Below the pieces are notes generated by a model. It ran no database searches and had not been told where the DNA came from. It saw only the letters and a list, made by a program, of their open reading frames with translations. Position numbers and translations under genes: made by a program. Source: SIG440 sp045532055 (GTDB lineage Bacteria; Bacillota; Clostridia; Monoglobales; Monoglobaceae). Taken from it: a DNA stretch of 47,213 nt. Position 1 is the first letter of the stretch, and the number at the start of each line of letters is the position of its first letter. Positions 35,031 to 43,613 of the stretch are shown in pieces. The stretch spans positions 1-47,213 of the forward strand of contig JAZSFF010000053.1 of the NCBI GenBank assembly GCA_045532055.1, given 5' to 3'.

Positions 35031-35062
35031 AAAACCATCGGCAGATATCTGCTGATGGTTTT
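35031..35062. terminator. Bidirectional terminator between UPF0182 gene and bofA
   Basis: AAAACCATCGGCAG (35031-35044) pairs with CTGCTGATGGTTTT (35049-35062), with one G-T pair and a four-base loop. T-runs follow on both strands (TTTTATTTTTT on +, TTTTTGTTTT on -). It ends the two convergent operons. Confidence 0.9.
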
Positions 35063-35067
35063 ATTTT

Positions 35068-35334
35068 TTAAAGAATATACTGAAGAACTATAACCAGTAA
35101 AACTCCAGGAACACCAAGGAAACCTGAGATAAGTGAGGTGAGTGGGTTTATGATGACATACATTCCGGCAAAACCTCCAACAAAGTTTACTGCCGCAAGA
35201 ATAAGACCGCCCAAAACTCCGTTTATCAAACATTTGGCAAGCCATTTTATAGGCTTTATAAAAATTCTGCAGAAAACGTATGTAAGGACAAGCCCTACAG
35301 CATATGCCATAATTGACATTGTATCAAAAATCAT
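35068..35334 (-). CDS. bofA: BofA-like pro-sigma-K processing inhibitor
   Basis: The 88-residue hydrophobic protein has two membrane segments and the BofA-family block GGLILAAVNFVGGF ... INPLTSLISGFLGVPGVLLV. In Bacillus, BofA holds the SpoIVFB protease inactive in the outer forespore membrane until engulfment signals release pro-sigma-K processing. ATG 35334 is preceded by AGGAG with a ten-base gap; a longer frame to 35391 has no good site. Last gene of the minus-strand group. It suggests the organism is, or descends from, a spore former. Confidence 0.85.
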   Translation of the reverse strand: MIFDTMSIMAYAVGLVLTYVFCRIFIKPIKWLAKCLINGVLGGLILAAVNFVGGFAGMYVIINPLTSLISGFLGVPGVLLVIVLQYIL

Positions 35335-35414
35335 TGCAGACACGCTCCTGTGTATAGCATTAAAATACTTTTCAATACAAGATATACACAACTTGTCTCT
35401 TATATGCCAAAAAC

Positions 35415-36320
35415 TTACTTTAAGGTGGCAATATATTTTTCTGTCATAAGAATGGGGTGATAGGATTTTTTTGCCTTTCTGAGTCCTTCAAGCCCCATAT
35501 CCTCCTCGCGATTTACAAAACGGAAACCATTCCATTCATGTTCCAAAAATTGTTGATTTATCATAGGGAAGCTGCCCTGAAAATCCACATCTGCATGCTC
35601 TAAATGAATGACAACAATGGATTCTTTGCCGCTGAGAACTTCGCCAAAAGAAAATGCTACCATTTGACCATCAACAGTTATACAACCGCCAACAATGTCA
35701 AGTTTTTCCCAGTTGTCAAGAAGACGGTTAACCGCCATAAGTTGTTCCTCGATATTGTCAATGATATCTCGTTTGCTCTCGCACCAACGATTGAACATCA
35801 GGCGGCAATCTTCACGAAAATCAGGGGTCATCCGGTGATATTTGAAATCATAGAGGGTCTTGAATTTGTTTATATGATTTCTCTTTGCGTGATACTTACT
35901 GCCGGGCAGATTGATGAGGTCATCAATGTTGTATACATAATCGGCTGCGTCTATGTCTGTCTTGAAGTGAAATGTGTCGGGAAAGTGCTTTTCCACAAAT
36001 TCTTTTTGAGATTGTCCGTACAACCTTATTTTGGGTGGATTGCCAGTGATTTTGAAATAGTCAAGTATTTTTTCAAGGGCAGATACGGCATTGCCATCTC
36101 CAAAGGGAAAGTTGACACTTTCAGGACGGTCATTATGCTTGGAAAAAACACACAGACAACCGTCAATTATTGCATAACGTATATTATATGGCACCTGCCA
36201 CATAAAGAGATTGGTAAAGGTAGATTCAGAATTTAGAATGGATGCGTCTTTAAAGTACGAATCAAAAATCTCTTTGTCGGCAATTGTTACGGGTTTTATA
36301 CAAAACGGGATATTATCCAT
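35415..36320 (-). CDS. DUF2156 acyltransferase-like protein
   Basis: The 301-residue protein has the DUF2156/GNAT-like double fold also seen in the C-terminal half of MprF lysyltransferases. Seen motifs are LGSESTF-like LNSESTFTNLFMW near the N-terminus, LPGSKYHAKRNHINKF in the middle, and GSFPMINQQFLEHEW plus NREEDMGLEGLRKAKKSYHP at the end. In this stand-alone form the substrate is unknown, and the membrane flippase part of MprF is absent. GTG 36335 (five codons earlier) is another possible start. It lies 34-49 bases after the yhaN stop and is probably co-transcribed. Confidence 0.85.
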   Translation of the reverse strand: MDNIPFCIKPVTIADKEIFDSYFKDASILNSESTFTNLFMWQVPYNIRYAIIDGCLCVFSKHNDRPESVNFPFGDGNAVSALEKILDYFKITGNPPKIRLYGQSQKEFVEKHFPDTFHFKTDIDAADYVYNIDDLINLPGSKYHAKRNHINKFKTLYDFKYHRMTPDFREDCRLMFNRWCESKRDIIDNIEEQLMAVNRLLDNWEKLDIVGGCITVDGQMVAFSFGEVLSGKESIVVIHLEHADVDFQGSFPMINQQFLEHEWNGFRFVNREEDMGLEGLRKAKKSYHPILMTEKYIATLK

Positions 36321-36368
36321 GAAGTCATTGTCCACCTTTCAAAGTGTTTTAAGTAGTTTATGTCAATA

Positions 36369-38735
36369 TCAAAGGATTATTTCGGTTAAATCTTTAATGG
36401 TTTCCTTTGCCATATCAGCAATATGTTTGTGACAGGTAAAAAGAAAAATCTGAGATGCAGAGCCGGAGATTTGCTTATACTTATTCAAAAAATTAAGGGT
36501 ATTTCTACAATTCTCGTCATCATACTGAGCCAGGATATCATCAAGGAACAAAGGCAACGGATTGTGTTTTTCTGCAATGATATCAGTTGCGGCAAGACGG
36601 AGAGCAAGATATACTCTGTCAATAGCACCTGAACTTAGATATTTCCACTGGTGATAGCTCTCTGACGGAGACTGTCTGGTTTCTACGTTCAAATCACGGG
36701 AAACCAAAACATCACAGTATTTGCCGCCGGACATAAGCTTGAGGTATTCACCGGTTTTTTGATTGAGACGGGTTCCCAGACCTTTGTTCATTTCAGCGAT
36801 TGCTTTATCCATAGCCTCGGAGACGAGGTTGAGACTTGCATAACGCTCTTTGTATTCAGTCAATTGTTGAGTAATATTTTTAATCTGTTCATCCAGATCG
36901 GATTCGCTCACTTCCGGAATATTAATTTTGCTCTGCAACTCACCAAGGTCAAGACGCTTTTGCACAAGATCTGCCTTTATTTGTTCCGGATTGATTGAAA
37001 TGTCACTAGAATCAATTTGCTTTTCCTCAATGAAAGAGGAAAGGCGTGCCATCTTATGCTCTATGGCCTCTGTTGTAAGATTTTGCAAATCTGAAGTGTT
37101 GTATATCGTTTCAATGTCCCGCTCAACAGTTTCAAGGTCGGATGCCATGCTCTCAAGTTCCGCAAGGAGCGAAGTTGCCTTTTCAAAGGTCTCGCAAGGA
37201 TATGCCTGAGAAATCAATGAAACAAACTGGCCTTTGAGAGCGTTTATAGAGTTCGTTATAGCATTGAAATTTGTATTTTGTGCAGAGACCGTTTTTTGCT
37301 CCAGCTCAGCTATGCTGCTGCATCCATAATAATTGAGTTTTTGATCAATTATTTCCAATTCTTCCTGACGTTTGCTGTCGATTATATCTTCAAGTTCTGT
37401 CAGAGTCCGTTGCAAAAGTTCATCATGGTAAAAAGACAGGAGACGTAGGTTGCTTTCATAATCCTGTTTTGCAAGTCGGATGGGAATCTTTTTCATAACC
37501 TTTGCGGGTATATTATGTCTTAACCTAAAGAACAAGCCTACCCCCACAGCAAATATAAGAATCCCCACATAGAACATGGAGGGGAGAACAGCAATGCATC
37601 CTGCCCCAAGAATAAATGACAATATAAGGCATATCAAAGATGTGAGTTTTGATTTTTTGATATACTTAAAAACCAGGTCATCCAAAATCTTTCTGGTACG
37701 TGTTATACCGCTGTGAAGATGATTTCTGTCGTTGTCCAACAATGAAATACCATTTTGAATTTCCAAAAGTCGTGAATATTCATTGTCTGATATAACGGCA
37801 GTTGTGCTGCGGTCAGAAACAGCAAACCCTTCTGCAATACGACCTTTAAGGTCTCGGCAGTCTTTAATGATTTCTTTAAGGGAATCAAAAGACATACTAT
37901 ATTTTCCAAGGTCTTTTGAAATATGGTCTTTCTGATTGATTTTTTCAAGAAGAACAGACAGCGTTTTGAATTCTTTTTTTGATGCAGACACTTTTTGTAA
38001 GATATTATAGCTCTCAAGCTGTGATTCAAGCTGAAATATGTCATTTTTGAGAGCATCTATATCACACATGAGAGAATATTGTTCCTGAATTTTTGTTGCG
38101 AGTTTTTCGCGTTCAAATTTAAGTTGATTAAGTTTGGTTTCTGCCTCAACCAGCAATCCTTTTTTGCCACTTTTAGAGACAAGTTCTTCTTTTGCGGCTG
38201 AAATCCTTGAGAGAATAGACGATTGAGAAAAACTCTCATCTCCTGAAACCGAAAGGTTTGCGATTCTCATGGCAAGACTGTCACTTGAGCCTTCAGAGGT
38301 GAATCCCCCAAAAGTTTCGATGAAAACGCTGCGTTCAAATTCCCCAAGCTCCATATCAAAAAAGACTTTGCCCATTTCATCGGCTGTGGAGACAGGAACA
38401 TTTTCACCCAAAGTCATATTGAATATGGTGGTTTTGTCACTGGCTGAGGATTTTTTGAATTCCTTGTGAAGACGAATATCCTCATCACCGGTTGCGAACT
38501 CAACAGCACCTGACATGGGTGCTCCGCTCCAGGGAGTATATTTTTTTCTCAAGTTTTTTGAAATATCAGAGCTTTTTCCGCTGCTCCCACCGAAAAACAT
38601 CAGTTTTATAAAAGCCATGAGGGTTGATTTGCCATCCTCATTGTTTCCAAAAATCAGATTGAATCCTGGTTTAAAGTCAAAACTGCGTCCTGAGAATTTG
38701 CCAAAGTTTTCAATATCAATTTTTTTAATTATCAC
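36369..38735 (-). CDS. yhaN: YhaN-like SMC/Rad50-type ATPase with central membrane segment
   Basis: The 788-residue protein opens with KKIDIENFGKFSG and Walker A FGNNEDGKST (K36), followed by coiled-coil arms. A hydrophobic pair of helices lies at about 366-404. The ATPase C-terminal half has a signature YLSSGAIDRVYLALRLA and Walker B PLFLDDILAQYDD. It belongs to the YhaN group related to SbcC/Rad50, and the adjacent metallophosphoesterase matches SbcD/Mre11. The role of YhaN/YhaO in Firmicutes is poorly known (DNA repair is inferred). The start is GTG 38735, eight bases after AAGGAGGT, and overlaps the end of yhaO by 11 bases. Confidence 0.9.
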   Translation of the reverse strand: MIIKKIDIENFGKFSGRSFDFKPGFNLIFGNNEDGKSTLMAFIKLMFFGGSSGKSSDISKNLRKKYTPWSGAPMSGAVEFATGDEDIRLHKEFKKSSASDKTTIFNMTLGENVPVSTADEMGKVFFDMELGEFERSVFIETFGGFTSEGSSDSLAMRIANLSVSGDESFSQSSILSRISAAKEELVSKSGKKGLLVEAETKLNQLKFEREKLATKIQEQYSLMCDIDALKNDIFQLESQLESYNILQKVSASKKEFKTLSVLLEKINQKDHISKDLGKYSMSFDSLKEIIKDCRDLKGRIAEGFAVSDRSTTAVISDNEYSRLLEIQNGISLLDNDRNHLHSGITRTRKILDDLVFKYIKKSKLTSLICLILSFILGAGCIAVLPSMFYVGILIFAVGVGLFFRLRHNIPAKVMKKIPIRLAKQDYESNLRLLSFYHDELLQRTLTELEDIIDSKRQEELEIIDQKLNYYGCSSIAELEQKTVSAQNTNFNAITNSINALKGQFVSLISQAYPCETFEKATSLLAELESMASDLETVERDIETIYNTSDLQNLTTEAIEHKMARLSSFIEEKQIDSSDISINPEQIKADLVQKRLDLGELQSKINIPEVSESDLDEQIKNITQQLTEYKERYASLNLVSEAMDKAIAEMNKGLGTRLNQKTGEYLKLMSGGKYCDVLVSRDLNVETRQSPSESYHQWKYLSSGAIDRVYLALRLAATDIIAEKHNPLPLFLDDILAQYDDENCRNTLNFLNKYKQISGSASQIFLFTCHKHIADMAKETIKDLTEIIL

Positions 38736-39864
38736 CCCAAAGCACCTCCTTTTCAAAGGCTTTTAGCCCCAGTTTAAGAGCTTTGTTGTAAGCATCGCGG
38801 TCTTCACTGTCCGCATTTTCTGTCATTTCAAGCATCTTTTGAACAAAAATCCCACGAAGAGAACTTTCGCTTGCGATTGATTTGATGTTTGAAAAGTCAG
38901 TGTCGGTGTTGTCATATACCTTTGCGTAGGGAAGTTCCTGATTTAATATAGATTCAATCTGGGTTATATTGAGCGAAAAGTCAGTGCTCAACGTACCGGT
39001 CAGATAAATGCGATAAAGATTATTGTCAAAATCCAGAGGGTATTTTTGTTTGATTTCATTCAGGATTTTTGAAGAAATCTCAAAAGAATTTTGACAGTTT
39101 GTGATATCTGTTTTTTCAAGCAAATACTTTCTGGATGAAAGTTCAATATATTCCATTTTGAACAGATCTTTGCCTATTGTACCAAGGTATGCACCGCGGC
39201 TGCCGTCCTCATCAAAACCTTTGCCGTCGGGACATCCACAATATGCATAAAAAGTATTGCCGCATTTTTGTATGTCGCTGCGTTTATGTATATGCCCCAA
39301 GGCAAGATAATCAAAACCGCTGTCTTTGATAGCATCCGGTGTTATGGGATTATATAAACTGTCAGAATGTGAAGAAACAACATCGCCGTGGAGAACACAA
39401 AGATTTATCATGTCGGGATTGGTATCAGTTATACCTGAAAGGAGAGACAGTTTCTCGAAACGGTCGGTAAATGCCGCTCCGTATAGCCTTACATTTTTCT
39501 CAGGAAAGTCAAAGTATTCCGGAAATGATGTAAAGATGATAACGTTTTCAGGGAAAGTATAGCTTAGATAAACCGAGCCGGGGCAAGCACAGTCGTGATT
39601 GCCGGGTGAAATGGCAATTATGGTGTCAGGGGTTTGAGCCATAGCGTGGATTATCTCTGAGACGGTATTGGAGTCAGGAAACGGAGTGTCAAACAAATCT
39701 CCAGAAATGAGGAGAAAATCCACAGATTCCGATTTGCATATATCCAACACTTTGAAAAGTGTGTTTTTTATTTCCACACGACCCATTCCACGTGTGTTGC
39801 CAAGAGCTGTACGCATTGCGCCGATATGAAAATCGCCGGTATGAAGTATCTTTAAACCATCCAC
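38725..39864 (-). CDS. yhaO: YhaO/SbcD-like metallophosphoesterase
   Basis: The 379-residue protein has calcineurin-like phosphoesterase motifs: ILHTGDFHIGA (D11, H13), LLISGDLFD, ISPGNHDC, VLHGDVV and LALGHIHKR. These bind two metal ions, as in Mre11/SbcD nucleases. A C-terminal part of about 130 residues presumably contacts the partner ATPase. GTG 39864 is the likely start; the frame runs upstream to 39930 through the promoter region. First gene of the minus-strand operon, translationally coupled to yhaN. Confidence 0.9.
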   Translation of the reverse strand: MDGLKILHTGDFHIGAMRTALGNTRGMGRVEIKNTLFKVLDICKSESVDFLLISGDLFDTPFPDSNTVSEIIHAMAQTPDTIIAISPGNHDCACPGSVYLSYTFPENVIIFTSFPEYFDFPEKNVRLYGAAFTDRFEKLSLLSGITDTNPDMINLCVLHGDVVSSHSDSLYNPITPDAIKDSGFDYLALGHIHKRSDIQKCGNTFYAYCGCPDGKGFDEDGSRGAYLGTIGKDLFKMEYIELSSRKYLLEKTDITNCQNSFEISSKILNEIKQKYPLDFDNNLYRIYLTGTLSTDFSLNITQIESILNQELPYAKVYDNTDTDFSNIKSIASESSLRGIFVQKMLEMTENADSEDRDAYNKALKLGLKAFEKEVLWGDN

Positions 39865-39901
39865 ATTTATCCATCCTTTCCTGTCAAAATAAACTAATTT
39901 T

Positions 39902-39930
39902 AGTATATCATATAAGAATAAAAAAAACAA
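39902..39930 (-). promoter_or_regulatory. Promoter of the yhaO-yhaN-DUF2156-bofA operon
   Basis: On the minus strand, TTGTTT (39930-39925), a 17-base spacer, and TATACT (39907-39902) with a TGA extension just before the -10. It lies about 34 bases from the V-ATPase promoter on the other strand. Confidence 0.7.
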
Positions 39931-39963
39931 GATAAAGGTAAAATAATAGTTAAGCTGATATAA

Positions 39964-39992
39964 TTGACACTAAAGAGAAAATATGGTAAAAT
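39964..39992 (+). promoter_or_regulatory. Near-consensus promoter of the V-ATPase operon
   Basis: TTGACA (39964-39969), 17-base spacer, TAAAAT (39987-39992), plus a TGG extension (39984-39986). This is one of the strongest sigma-A-type promoters in the window, with a leader of about 50 bases. Confidence 0.88.
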
Positions 39993-40048
39993 GTATAGCA
40001 GTATTTGTTACAAAAAGGTGTTTGTGTTATAAAAGGATGTGATATATT

Positions 40049-40360
40049 TTGAGCACACAAGCTATCGAAAAAATCTGTGAAACGGAAAAAAATGCAGAAC
40101 TTATGGAAAAAACAGCAAGAGTAGATGCTGAAAAAATGCTTGAAAATGCAAAAATTGAGGCAAAGTTGATTATTGAAAGGTCAATGGCTGAGGGCAAAGA
40201 TATGATTGAAAAGGCCATAGCAGACGCAACTGTCATTGCCGGAAACAACAGCAAAGAGAGCCATACAAAAAGCAACAGTGAGATTTCTATGCTGGAGAGT
40301 ATCGCTGAGAAAAAATTTTCTCAGGCTGTTGATATAGTAAAAGATAAACTGATTTCCTGA
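40049..40360 (+). CDS. V-type ATPase peripheral stalk subunit G/H
   Basis: This 103-residue protein is almost entirely charged and helical, with repeated Ala/Glu/Lys heptads (ETEKNAELMEKTARVDAEKM). It matches the small stalk subunit (AhaH/NtpF-like) that pairs with subunit E to form the peripheral stator. Assignment rests on composition, length and first place in the operon, as in Enterococcus hirae. TTG 40049 is the start, preceded by AAAGGATG. Confidence 0.8.
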   Translation: MSTQAIEKICETEKNAELMEKTARVDAEKMLENAKIEAKLIIERSMAEGKDMIEKAIADATVIAGNNSKESHTKSNSEISMLESIAEKKFSQAVDIVKDKLIS

Positions 40361-40380
40361 ACCAGAAAGAGGTGACAAAA

Positions 40381-42408
40381 ATGGCAGTTTTGCCTATGGC
40401 CAAAATGAGTATCTATGCCCTTAAAAAAGATAGGAAAAAGATACTTGAGGCTGTTCAGCGTATGGGTGTTCTGGAAGCAAGAACATTCAAAACTGATGAT
40501 GGTGGATTTGAAAACATTGATACCTCTGTTTCTCAGGCAAGGTTTTCAAAGGCGCGGATTGAGGCAATGAATGCTTTGGACATTCTTGAACGGTATATAC
40601 CTGAAAAGAAACCGTTGTTTGATTCACTCCAGGGACTAAAGAAGATATCCGTTGCAGACTATGAAAACCTGATCGAAAAACGTGAGGAAATTCTAAGGAC
40701 AGCAAATCAGATTATAAGACTTGAAAGAGAAACAACAGATTTGCAATCCCAGATTATAAAGCTGACAGGGAATATAGAGAGCATGATGCCTTGGAAACCT
40801 CTGGGCGTTCCCATGAATTTTACAGGGACAAAACAGACTTCGGCTTTTTTAGGAACATTTTCTGAAGGTTATGACAGGGAGGTGCTGGAAAACCTTTTTG
40901 CAGCAAGCTGTGAGAAAAAAGGTTACGATGATCTTGGAGCAAGAGTGCACTTTGATGTTGTAAGCAGCACAGAAACCCAGACTTGTGTTATGGCTGTTTG
41001 TGGCAAGTCAGACGCAAACTGCACAGAGGAAGTTCTTCGATACATGGGATTTACTGTGCCGGCATTGACTTTTGACCAAACTCCTGCAGAAAAAATAAAG
41101 AGTTTTCAGAAAGAAATAGAAGAATTAAAACTCAAAACAGAGGAAAACAGCAAAAAAATATGTGAGTATGAGAATGTTCGCAACCAACTCAAGTTTATCA
41201 TTGACCACCTTGGAATGCGTATTGAAAAGTATAAGGTGATAGAACAGCTGGGACAAGGGAAAAGCACATTTATTCTCACGGGGTATGTTCCCAAAATAGA
41301 TGCGGAAAAGATTGAGAAAAAATTAACCCAAGAGTTTAATGTTGCCGTGGAATACGAGGATGCAGAAGGCGATGATGTGCCGGTTCTTCTTAAAAATAAC
41401 GGTTTTGCGGCTCCTCTTGAGGGCGTTCTCGAAACCTTCAGTTTGCCGGGTAGGGGCGAACTTGACCCCACGGCGGCAATGGCGGTATTTTATTACTTCC
41501 TGTTCGGGCTGATGCTTTCGGATGCAGCATATGGTATTTTGATGGTGCTGATATGCGGCATTGCACTGTGGAAGTTCCCCAATATGAAAATAGGCATGAG
41601 AAAGACAATGAAGATGTATCTTTATTGCGGAATTTCAACTACGTTCTGGGGCGTTATGTTCGGCGGATACTTTGGTGATGCAATTCAGGTGATTGCGGCT
41701 ACATTCTTCAATAAGGAGATTGTGATAAGGCCACTTTGGTTCTCACCTCTTGATGACCCCATGCGAATGTTGATGTTCTCACTTTTGGTTGGTATAATAC
41801 ATTTGTTTGCCGGACTTGGAATGAAATTTTATTCATTGATTAGGATAAAACACTACAAGGATGCAATTTATGATGTTATATTCTGGTATTTACTTGTTGG
41901 TGGCGCAATAGTTTATCTTTTGTCCATGCCGATGTTTGCAAGTATGGCAAATCTGAAATTCATATTGCCAAAGCTGGCAGGAGATATAGCAATAATTACC
42001 ATGATAATAGGTGCAGTGGGGATTGTCCTTACAAACGGACGCTCATCAAGAAATCCCTTCAAGCGTCTTGCCAAAGGCCTTTATGAACTTTACAACGTGA
42101 CAGGGTATCTCAGTGACATATTGTCCTATTCAAGACTTCTGGCACTTGGACTTGCGACGGGGGTTATTGCCAACGTGTTCAACAAAATGGGCAGCATGCT
42201 TGGCGGGGGAGTTGTTGGTGTCATAGGGTTTACCCTTATATTTGTTATAGGTCATACACTTAACATTGGTATAAACCTCCTTGGTGCCTATGTACACACA
42301 AACAGACTTCAGTTTGTAGAATTCTTTGGTAAGTTCTACGATGGCGGCGGAGAGAAGTACTCACCATTCCGTGCAGAAACTGGATATTTTGAAATGGAAA
42401 AAGAATAG
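40381..42408 (+). CDS. V-type ATPase membrane subunit I (a-type)
   Basis: The 675-residue protein has a cytoplasmic N-terminal half of about 340 residues (coiled, alpha/beta) and a C-terminal membrane half of about seven to eight helices. The membrane half has DPTAAMAVFYYFLFGLMLSD-like start, WGVMFGGYFGD, YLSDILSYSRLLALGLATGV and LGAYVHTNRLQFVEFFGKFY, all typical of subunit I/a. It forms the ion half-channels facing the K ring. ATG 40381 with AGAGGTGA upstream is preferred over GTG 40372. Confidence 0.96.
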   Translation: MAVLPMAKMSIYALKKDRKKILEAVQRMGVLEARTFKTDDGGFENIDTSVSQARFSKARIEAMNALDILERYIPEKKPLFDSLQGLKKISVADYENLIEKREEILRTANQIIRLERETTDLQSQIIKLTGNIESMMPWKPLGVPMNFTGTKQTSAFLGTFSEGYDREVLENLFAASCEKKGYDDLGARVHFDVVSSTETQTCVMAVCGKSDANCTEEVLRYMGFTVPALTFDQTPAEKIKSFQKEIEELKLKTEENSKKICEYENVRNQLKFIIDHLGMRIEKYKVIEQLGQGKSTFILTGYVPKIDAEKIEKKLTQEFNVAVEYEDAEGDDVPVLLKNNGFAAPLEGVLETFSLPGRGELDPTAAMAVFYYFLFGLMLSDAAYGILMVLICGIALWKFPNMKIGMRKTMKMYLYCGISTTFWGVMFGGYFGDAIQVIAATFFNKEIVIRPLWFSPLDDPMRMLMFSLLVGIIHLFAGLGMKFYSLIRIKHYKDAIYDVIFWYLLVGGAIVYLLSMPMFASMANLKFILPKLAGDIAIITMIIGAVGIVLTNGRSSRNPFKRLAKGLYELYNVTGYLSDILSYSRLLALGLATGVIANVFNKMGSMLGGGVVGVIGFTLIFVIGHTLNIGINLLGAYVHTNRLQFVEFFGKFYDGGGEKYSPFRAETGYFEMEKE

Positions 42409-42439
42409 TTTGATTTAAACTTTAGAAAAATGCACACCA

Positions 42440-42470
42440 GCCTGCGGTTGCGACAAAAAATTTTGCAGGC
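42440..42470 (+). promoter_or_regulatory. Hairpin before the K-ring subunit gene
   Basis: GCCTGC (42440-42445) pairs with GCAGGC (42465-42470) around an AT-rich loop of 19 bases, immediately before AGAAAGG (42471-42477) and 19 bases before the ATG. K is needed in about ten copies per complex, so a translation- or stability-raising element would make sense, but this is inference. Confidence 0.35.
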
Positions 42471-42489
42471 AGAAAGGTTTTTGTAAATT

Positions 42490-42972
42490 ATGGAAAATTT
42501 AGGTATTGTTTTTGCATTGTTGGGAGCAGCATTGTCTGCATTATTGGCAGGCATAGGTTCTGCAATCGGTGTTGGTATGGCAGGTGAGGCTGCTGCTGGG
42601 GTTGTTACAGAAGACCCGCAGAAGTTTGGTAAAGTTCTTATTTTGCAGCTTCTTCCCGGTACACAGGGTATTTATGGACTTTTGATTGCCTTTATAACAC
42701 TTACACAGATTGGTATTCTGGGTGAACCCACAACAGTTTCGTTGGCAGAGGGGTTACTTTATCTTGCAGCATGTCTTCCTATGGGATTTGTAGGGCTTTG
42801 GTCTGCAATCCGTCAGGCAAGAGCGGCTGTTGCAGGTATCTCTCTGGTTTCAAAGAGACCTGAACAGATGGGTAAATCCATTATATTTGCAGCAATGGTT
42901 GAGACATATGCAATCTTGGCTTTGCTTATATCTATCCTTTCAATATTTGGTATCGCAGGTCTTGGACTGTAA
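42490..42972 (+). CDS. V-type ATPase rotor-ring subunit K, probably Na+-binding
   Basis: The 160-residue proteolipid has four helices as two fused hairpins. The ion site of Enterococcus NtpK (a known Na+ V-ATPase) is formed by L61, T64, Q65, Q110 and E139; here the matching residues are L55, T58 and Q59 in LLPGTQGIYG, Q109 in SAIRQARAAVAG, and E138 in AAMVETYAIL. All ligands are kept, which predicts Na+ rather than H+ transport. The carboxylate is found only in the second hairpin, as in NtpK. Confidence 0.97.
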   Translation: MENLGIVFALLGAALSALLAGIGSAIGVGMAGEAAAGVVTEDPQKFGKVLILQLLPGTQGIYGLLIAFITLTQIGILGEPTTVSLAEGLLYLAACLPMGFVGLWSAIRQARAAVAGISLVSKRPEQMGKSIIFAAMVETYAILALLISILSIFGIAGLGL

Positions 42973-43022
42973 GCTGAATATTAAATTAACTCCGAAAAAT
43001 TTTCGGAAAGAGGAGGATTGGT

Positions 43023-43613
43023 ATGACAGGACTTGAAAATATACTTTCGCAGATTGAAAATGAGTCAAAACTGCGTGCGGACAGTATAATAAACGAGGCA
43101 AAGACTACCTCGGAAAGCGTTATTGCCGAGGCAAAGAAAAAGGCAGAAGATATAATATGCGATTTCGGGCAAAAAGCAGATACTGCTGCAAACGAAGTTA
43201 TAAGCAGGGCTAAGGCTGCTGATGAGATTGAGGGCAAACGGGCAGAACTCAGAAAGAAACAGGAACTCATAAACAAAGCCATTGATGCAGCAAAGGCAGA
43301 GATAAAGGCAATGGATGCTGATAGCTACTTTGCGTTTATGAGTAAGATTTTCAAAAAATATGCACTTGAGGAGCCTGGCAAACTTCTGCTTTCTCAGAGT
43401 GATATTTTGTCTATGCCTGACAGTTTCAAGAAACTTCTTGCTGATTGGGATGTTGAAGAACAGATCGGTGAAATACCGGAACATGGCGGCTTTGTTGCAG
43501 TATACGGAAGTGTTGAAATAAATTGTAGACTTGATGCTATTTTTGATGAGAAGTCAGAGGAAATATCTGATGCATTGAACAAGTTTTTATTTGGCAGCGA
43601 GGGAGGGATTTAA
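43023..43613 (+). CDS. V-type ATPase stalk subunit E
   Basis: The 196-residue protein has a long helical, charged N-terminal half (IENESKLRADSIINEAKTTS) and a compact C-terminal alpha/beta domain with EEQIGEIPEHGGFVAVYGSV and a closing LNKFLFG. This fits subunit E, which pairs with G/H in the peripheral stalk and holds the A3B3 head. It stands right before subunit C with no gap. Confidence 0.88.
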   Translation: MTGLENILSQIENESKLRADSIINEAKTTSESVIAEAKKKAEDIICDFGQKADTAANEVISRAKAADEIEGKRAELRKKQELINKAIDAAKAEIKAMDADSYFAFMSKIFKKYALEEPGKLLLSQSDILSMPDSFKKLLADWDVEEQIGEIPEHGGFVAVYGSVEINCRLDAIFDEKSEEISDALNKFLFGSEGGI

